Assembly (NCBI GenBank): GCA_018820205.1
Contig: JAHJOK010000034.1
Span: 1-64,000 of the forward strand
Direction: 5' to 3'
Length of the DNA: 64,000 bases
From: Alphaproteobacteria bacterium
GTDB taxonomy: Bacteria; Pseudomonadota; Alphaproteobacteria; Caulobacterales; Caulobacteraceae
The notes beneath the pieces were generated by a model. That model was given only the letters and a program-made list of their open reading frames with translations. It searched no databases and was not told where the DNA came from. Shown in pieces: positions 61,749 through 64,000 of the stretch. Both the position numbers and the translations under genes were made by a program. Within the stretch, counting starts at the first letter, position 1, and every line of letters starts with the position of its first letter.

Positions 61749-62011
61749 GCGAGGCCCCCGACGAACTGACGCAGATGGCGCAGGAGGAGCTGAACGCCGC
61801 CTGCGCCCTGACCTGGCCCGAGCTGAAGCGGATCACTCCGTGGGGCGACAGTTTCGAGGGCTTCGCCCCGTCCGGCCGCACCGTCGAGGTGGAGCGTCGC
61901 TATCTGTGGGCGCATGACCCCGAAGGCGCGATCATCGTCGAGGTGGAGGTGCGCGACGCCGCCGCCCGCACCGGTGTCGAGGCTCGCGCCCTGTTGCACG
62001 CGCCGCACTGA
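61745..62011 (+). CDS. small uncharacterised protein, 88 residues
   Basis: It starts at a GTG overlapping the asparaginase stop and is therefore co-translated. The protein is soluble and acidic: SEAPDELTQMAQEELNAACALTWPELKRITPWGDSFEGFAPSGRTVEVERRYLW, then IVEVEVRDAA. No domain is recognised. The strong GC3 bias and translational coupling support it as real. Confidence 0.7.
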   Translation: MSEAPDELTQMAQEELNAACALTWPELKRITPWGDSFEGFAPSGRTVEVERRYLWAHDPEGAIIVEVEVRDAAARTGVEARALLHAPH

Positions 62012-62141
62012 GGGACGGCGCTGACGCTTCGGCGCCACGGCCGAGCACAACCTTCACATTGCGTCGTTAACCTTTTCCATGGTCAGGCGTTCGTCGCTGC
62101 GGCATGATCGCACAGCGTTCGGCGAGAGTGGGGAGCGGGCC

Positions 62142-62969
62142 ATGTATCCATCTGATTTCGAAACGGCGGACGCGGCCTACTCCCCGGTCGACGGCCCCCT
62201 GTTTCTGGGCCTGCCGCCCTTGATGACCCTGATGCTGTTGCTGCTGATCCTGGCGATCGCGGCGGGCATGTATTTCCTCGGGCGCTGGCATATGGAGCAG
62301 GGGGGCGGAACCGACGCCGACCGCGCGCCCGAGGACATCCACAAGGCGATCCTGAACGCCTCGCTTCGGGCGATGGGCGCATCCAGCAACGACCTGAAGT
62401 CCAGGGCCGAGGCGCTCCGGGCCCTGATCCAGGACCTGCTCGGCCCGGTCCTGGATGTCGCCAAGGGCGTCTCGGGGCCCGTGAAGGCGCTGGACGAGGC
62501 GCTGAAGGGCGAAAGCAAGGAACCCGCAAAGGCCGATAACGCGCACGGCAAGGGCCACGGCGACGGCCATGATCACGGCGGCAAACCGGCGCACGACTGT
62601 CGCTGCGGAACACCGAAAAGCTGCACCTGCCCGCCCGCGTCGGTCACCATCAACAAGATCTATGTGGGCGGCGCGCCCCTGGGATCCGGCGGCGGTTGCG
62701 GATGCACCGGGGCGCACAAGCCCGGCTGCGGCCATGCTCCGGGCAAGCATGGCCATGGCGAAAAGGCGCACGGTTCGGACCATGAGACGCGCGTGATGAC
62801 CGGCCGCGAACAGACCGATGCGATCAGCCGGGCCGTGCGCCTGTTCCACGATCACTGGTCGCAGGATCAGGCGCGGATTCGCGAACTGAAGGACGCCCTT
62901 CGCGCCCTGTCGCGACGGCCTCCGCCATCGACCGTGCGCCGCGAGGGGCGCAATGTCTGGGATATCTGA
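62142..62969 (+). CDS. membrane-anchored His/Cys-rich protein
   Basis: 275 residues, starting at an ATG with GGGAG upstream. One membrane helix lies at about 27-46 (LMTLMLLLLILAIAAGMYFLG). A helical region follows, then a metal-binding-like stretch at about 125-215 with repeated HGH, HDHGG, CRC, CTC, CGCTG and CGH motifs. The C-terminal 60 residues form a charged helix (EQTDAISRAVRLFHDHWSQDQARIRELKDAL). It probably binds zinc, copper or nickel in the periplasm or at the cytoplasmic face. The family is not recognised. Confidence 0.75.
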   Translation: MYPSDFETADAAYSPVDGPLFLGLPPLMTLMLLLLILAIAAGMYFLGRWHMEQGGGTDADRAPEDIHKAILNASLRAMGASSNDLKSRAEALRALIQDLLGPVLDVAKGVSGPVKALDEALKGESKEPAKADNAHGKGHGDGHDHGGKPAHDCRCGTPKSCTCPPASVTINKIYVGGAPLGSGGGCGCTGAHKPGCGHAPGKHGHGEKAHGSDHETRVMTGREQTDAISRAVRLFHDHWSQDQARIRELKDALRALSRRPPPSTVRREGRNVWDI

Positions 62970-63007
62970 CCGTTTCCATGACGACGAAAACGGCCTAACC
63001 CTTGGGC

Positions 63008-64000
63008 ATGAAACTCGCCTCTCTCAAGCATGGCCGTGACGGCCGCCTCGTCGTCGTCTCTTCCGATCTCGCCTGGTTCACCGACGCCTTCCTGATCGCC
63101 CCGACCCTGCAGGCGGCGCTGGACGACTGGGCGCGTTGCGAGCCCCTTCTGCGGGCGTTGGCCGAAAGCTTGGATCACGAGGCCGTGCCGCGCGGGCGGT
63201 TCCATGAACGCGACGCCGCGGCCCCCCTGCCCCGCGCCTATCAGTGGGCGGACGGTTCGGCCTATGTGAACCACGTCGAACTGGTGCGTAAGGCGCGCGG
63301 CGCCGAGATGCCGGACAGCTTCTGGACAGACCCCCTGATGTATCAGGGCGGATCCGACCGGTTCATGGGCGCGCGCGACGCCATCCCGCTGGCCGACGAA
63401 AGCTGGGGCTGTGATCTGGAGGCCGAGATCGTCGTCGTCACCGGCGACGTGCCCCAGGGCGTGACGCCCGAACAGGCGCGCGATCACATCGCACTGGTCG
63501 GGCTGGTCAACGACGTCTCGCTGCGCAACCTGATCCCGGCCGAACTGGGCAAGGGGTTCGGCTTTGTCCAGTCCAAGCCCGCCAGCGCCCTGTCGCCGGT
63601 CTTCGTCACGCCCGACGCCCTGGGCGACGCGTGGAAGGACGGCAAACTGTCCGGCGCCCTGTCCGTCCAGCTGAACGGGCAGGATTTCGGCAAGGCCGAC
63701 GCCGGGATCGACATGACCTTCGACTTCGGCGTCCTGATCGCCCATCTGGCCAAGACGCGCAGCCTGGGCGCCGGCACGATCATCGGATCGGGCACGGTGT
63801 CGAACAAGGACGCCGACGGCGGGCCGGGCAAGCCGGTGGCCGAGGGTGGCCTGGGCTATTCGTGCATCGCCGAGGTCCGCACGGTCGAGACCCTCACCGG
63901 CGGCAAGGCCGTGACCCCCTTCCTGAAACACGGCGACACCGTTCGCATCGAGATGCTGGACGACAAACACCACTCGATCTTCGGCGCCATCGAACAGGTC
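63008..64000 (+). CDS. fumarylacetoacetate hydrolase family protein (3' end beyond window)
   Basis: At least 331 residues; the gene runs off the window end without a stop. LKHGRDGRLVVVSSDLAWF at the N-terminus, then VNDVSLRNLIPAELGKGFGFVQSKPASALSPV and IGSGTVSNKDADGGPGKPVAEGGLGYSCIAE, which hold the metal and catalytic motifs of the FAH fold. It could be fumarylacetoacetase itself (last step of tyrosine breakdown) or a related acylpyruvate hydrolase. The presence of hppD nearby favours the former. Confidence 0.88.
   Translation, partial: MKLASLKHGRDGRLVVVSSDLAWFTDAFLIAPTLQAALDDWARCEPLLRALAESLDHEAVPRGRFHERDAAAPLPRAYQWADGSAYVNHVELVRKARGAEMPDSFWTDPLMYQGGSDRFMGARDAIPLADESWGCDLEAEIVVVTGDVPQGVTPEQARDHIALVGLVNDVSLRNLIPAELGKGFGFVQSKPASALSPVFVTPDALGDAWKDGKLSGALSVQLNGQDFGKADAGIDMTFDFGVLIAHLAKTRSLGAGTIIGSGTVSNKDADGGPGKPVAEGGLGYSCIAEVRTVETLTGGKAVTPFLKHGDTVRIEMLDDKHHSIFGAIEQV

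Noticed and set aside
62542..62790. Possible tandem repeat or CRISPR-like array in the His-rich gene
   Set aside because: The repetition is at the level of short His/Cys codons inside a coding frame, without regular repeat-spacer spacing.

Overview
The window reads as chromosomal DNA of a high-GC alphaproteobacterium of the family Caulobacteraceae, most likely Brevundimonas or a close relative. The reasons are the very strong GC bias at third codon positions, many GTG and TTG starts in tightly overlapping operons, a CpdR-type cell-cycle response regulator, several TonB-dependent receptors, and a locus whose gene order matches the Caulobacter crescentus sphingolipid cluster. The genus is inferred, not proven. 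No phage, insertion sequence or CRISPR array was seen, so this is a core-genome stretch with one outstanding specialised locus.

Layout. 1-5300: OmpA-like protein with a polyproline linker, an SDR and a thiolase, and a WYL regulator divergent from a glutathione S-transferase. 5307-9387: a trehalose operon on the minus strand (otsB, GH15, otsA). 9621-15198: surface polysaccharide genes (kdsD, two glycosyltransferases, a Wza-like lipoprotein, one unknown). 15201-20336: LLM oxidoreductase, ppa, DUF599 protein, a probable small RNA with its own promoter and terminator, N-formylglutamate amidohydrolase, cpdR, tRNA-Val and kynA. 20388-22446: a TadE/TadG-like pair. 22540-24638: a ZnuD-like receptor behind a probable Zur box. 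24775-29775: a vitamin B12 uptake operon (btuB, btuF, btuC, btuD) under a cobalamin riboswitch.

30046-46498 is the main find: a sphingolipid locus. Serine palmitoyltransferase, a dedicated acyl carrier protein, CerR, a fatty-acyl-AMP ligase, the GNAT-like ceramide synthase, the ceramide kinase CpgB, and CpgA and CpgC are all present. Together they should build ceramide and decorate it with phosphoglycerate. Around them lie genes whose role is less clear: an LptF/LptG pair co-translated with the ceramide synthase, two nucleotidyltransferases, a CDP-glycerol-type phosphotransferase, a HIT protein, a metallophosphoesterase, a DUF2141 protein and a Wzx-like flippase. The inferred logic is synthesis, head-group building and export of an anionic sphingolipid to the outer membrane.

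46729-64000: tRNA-Arg, a gamma-glutamyltransferase lipoprotein, a VTT-domain protein and histidine kinase, the rpmH-rnpA-yidC-engB block, cobT with a phytase-like gene, coq7, dsbB-like, exoD-like, hppD, a 62-residue membrane protein with no ordinary start codon, a nested palindromic repeat, a type 2 asparaginase, a His/Cys-rich membrane protein, and a fumarylacetoacetate hydrolase-family gene cut by the window end.
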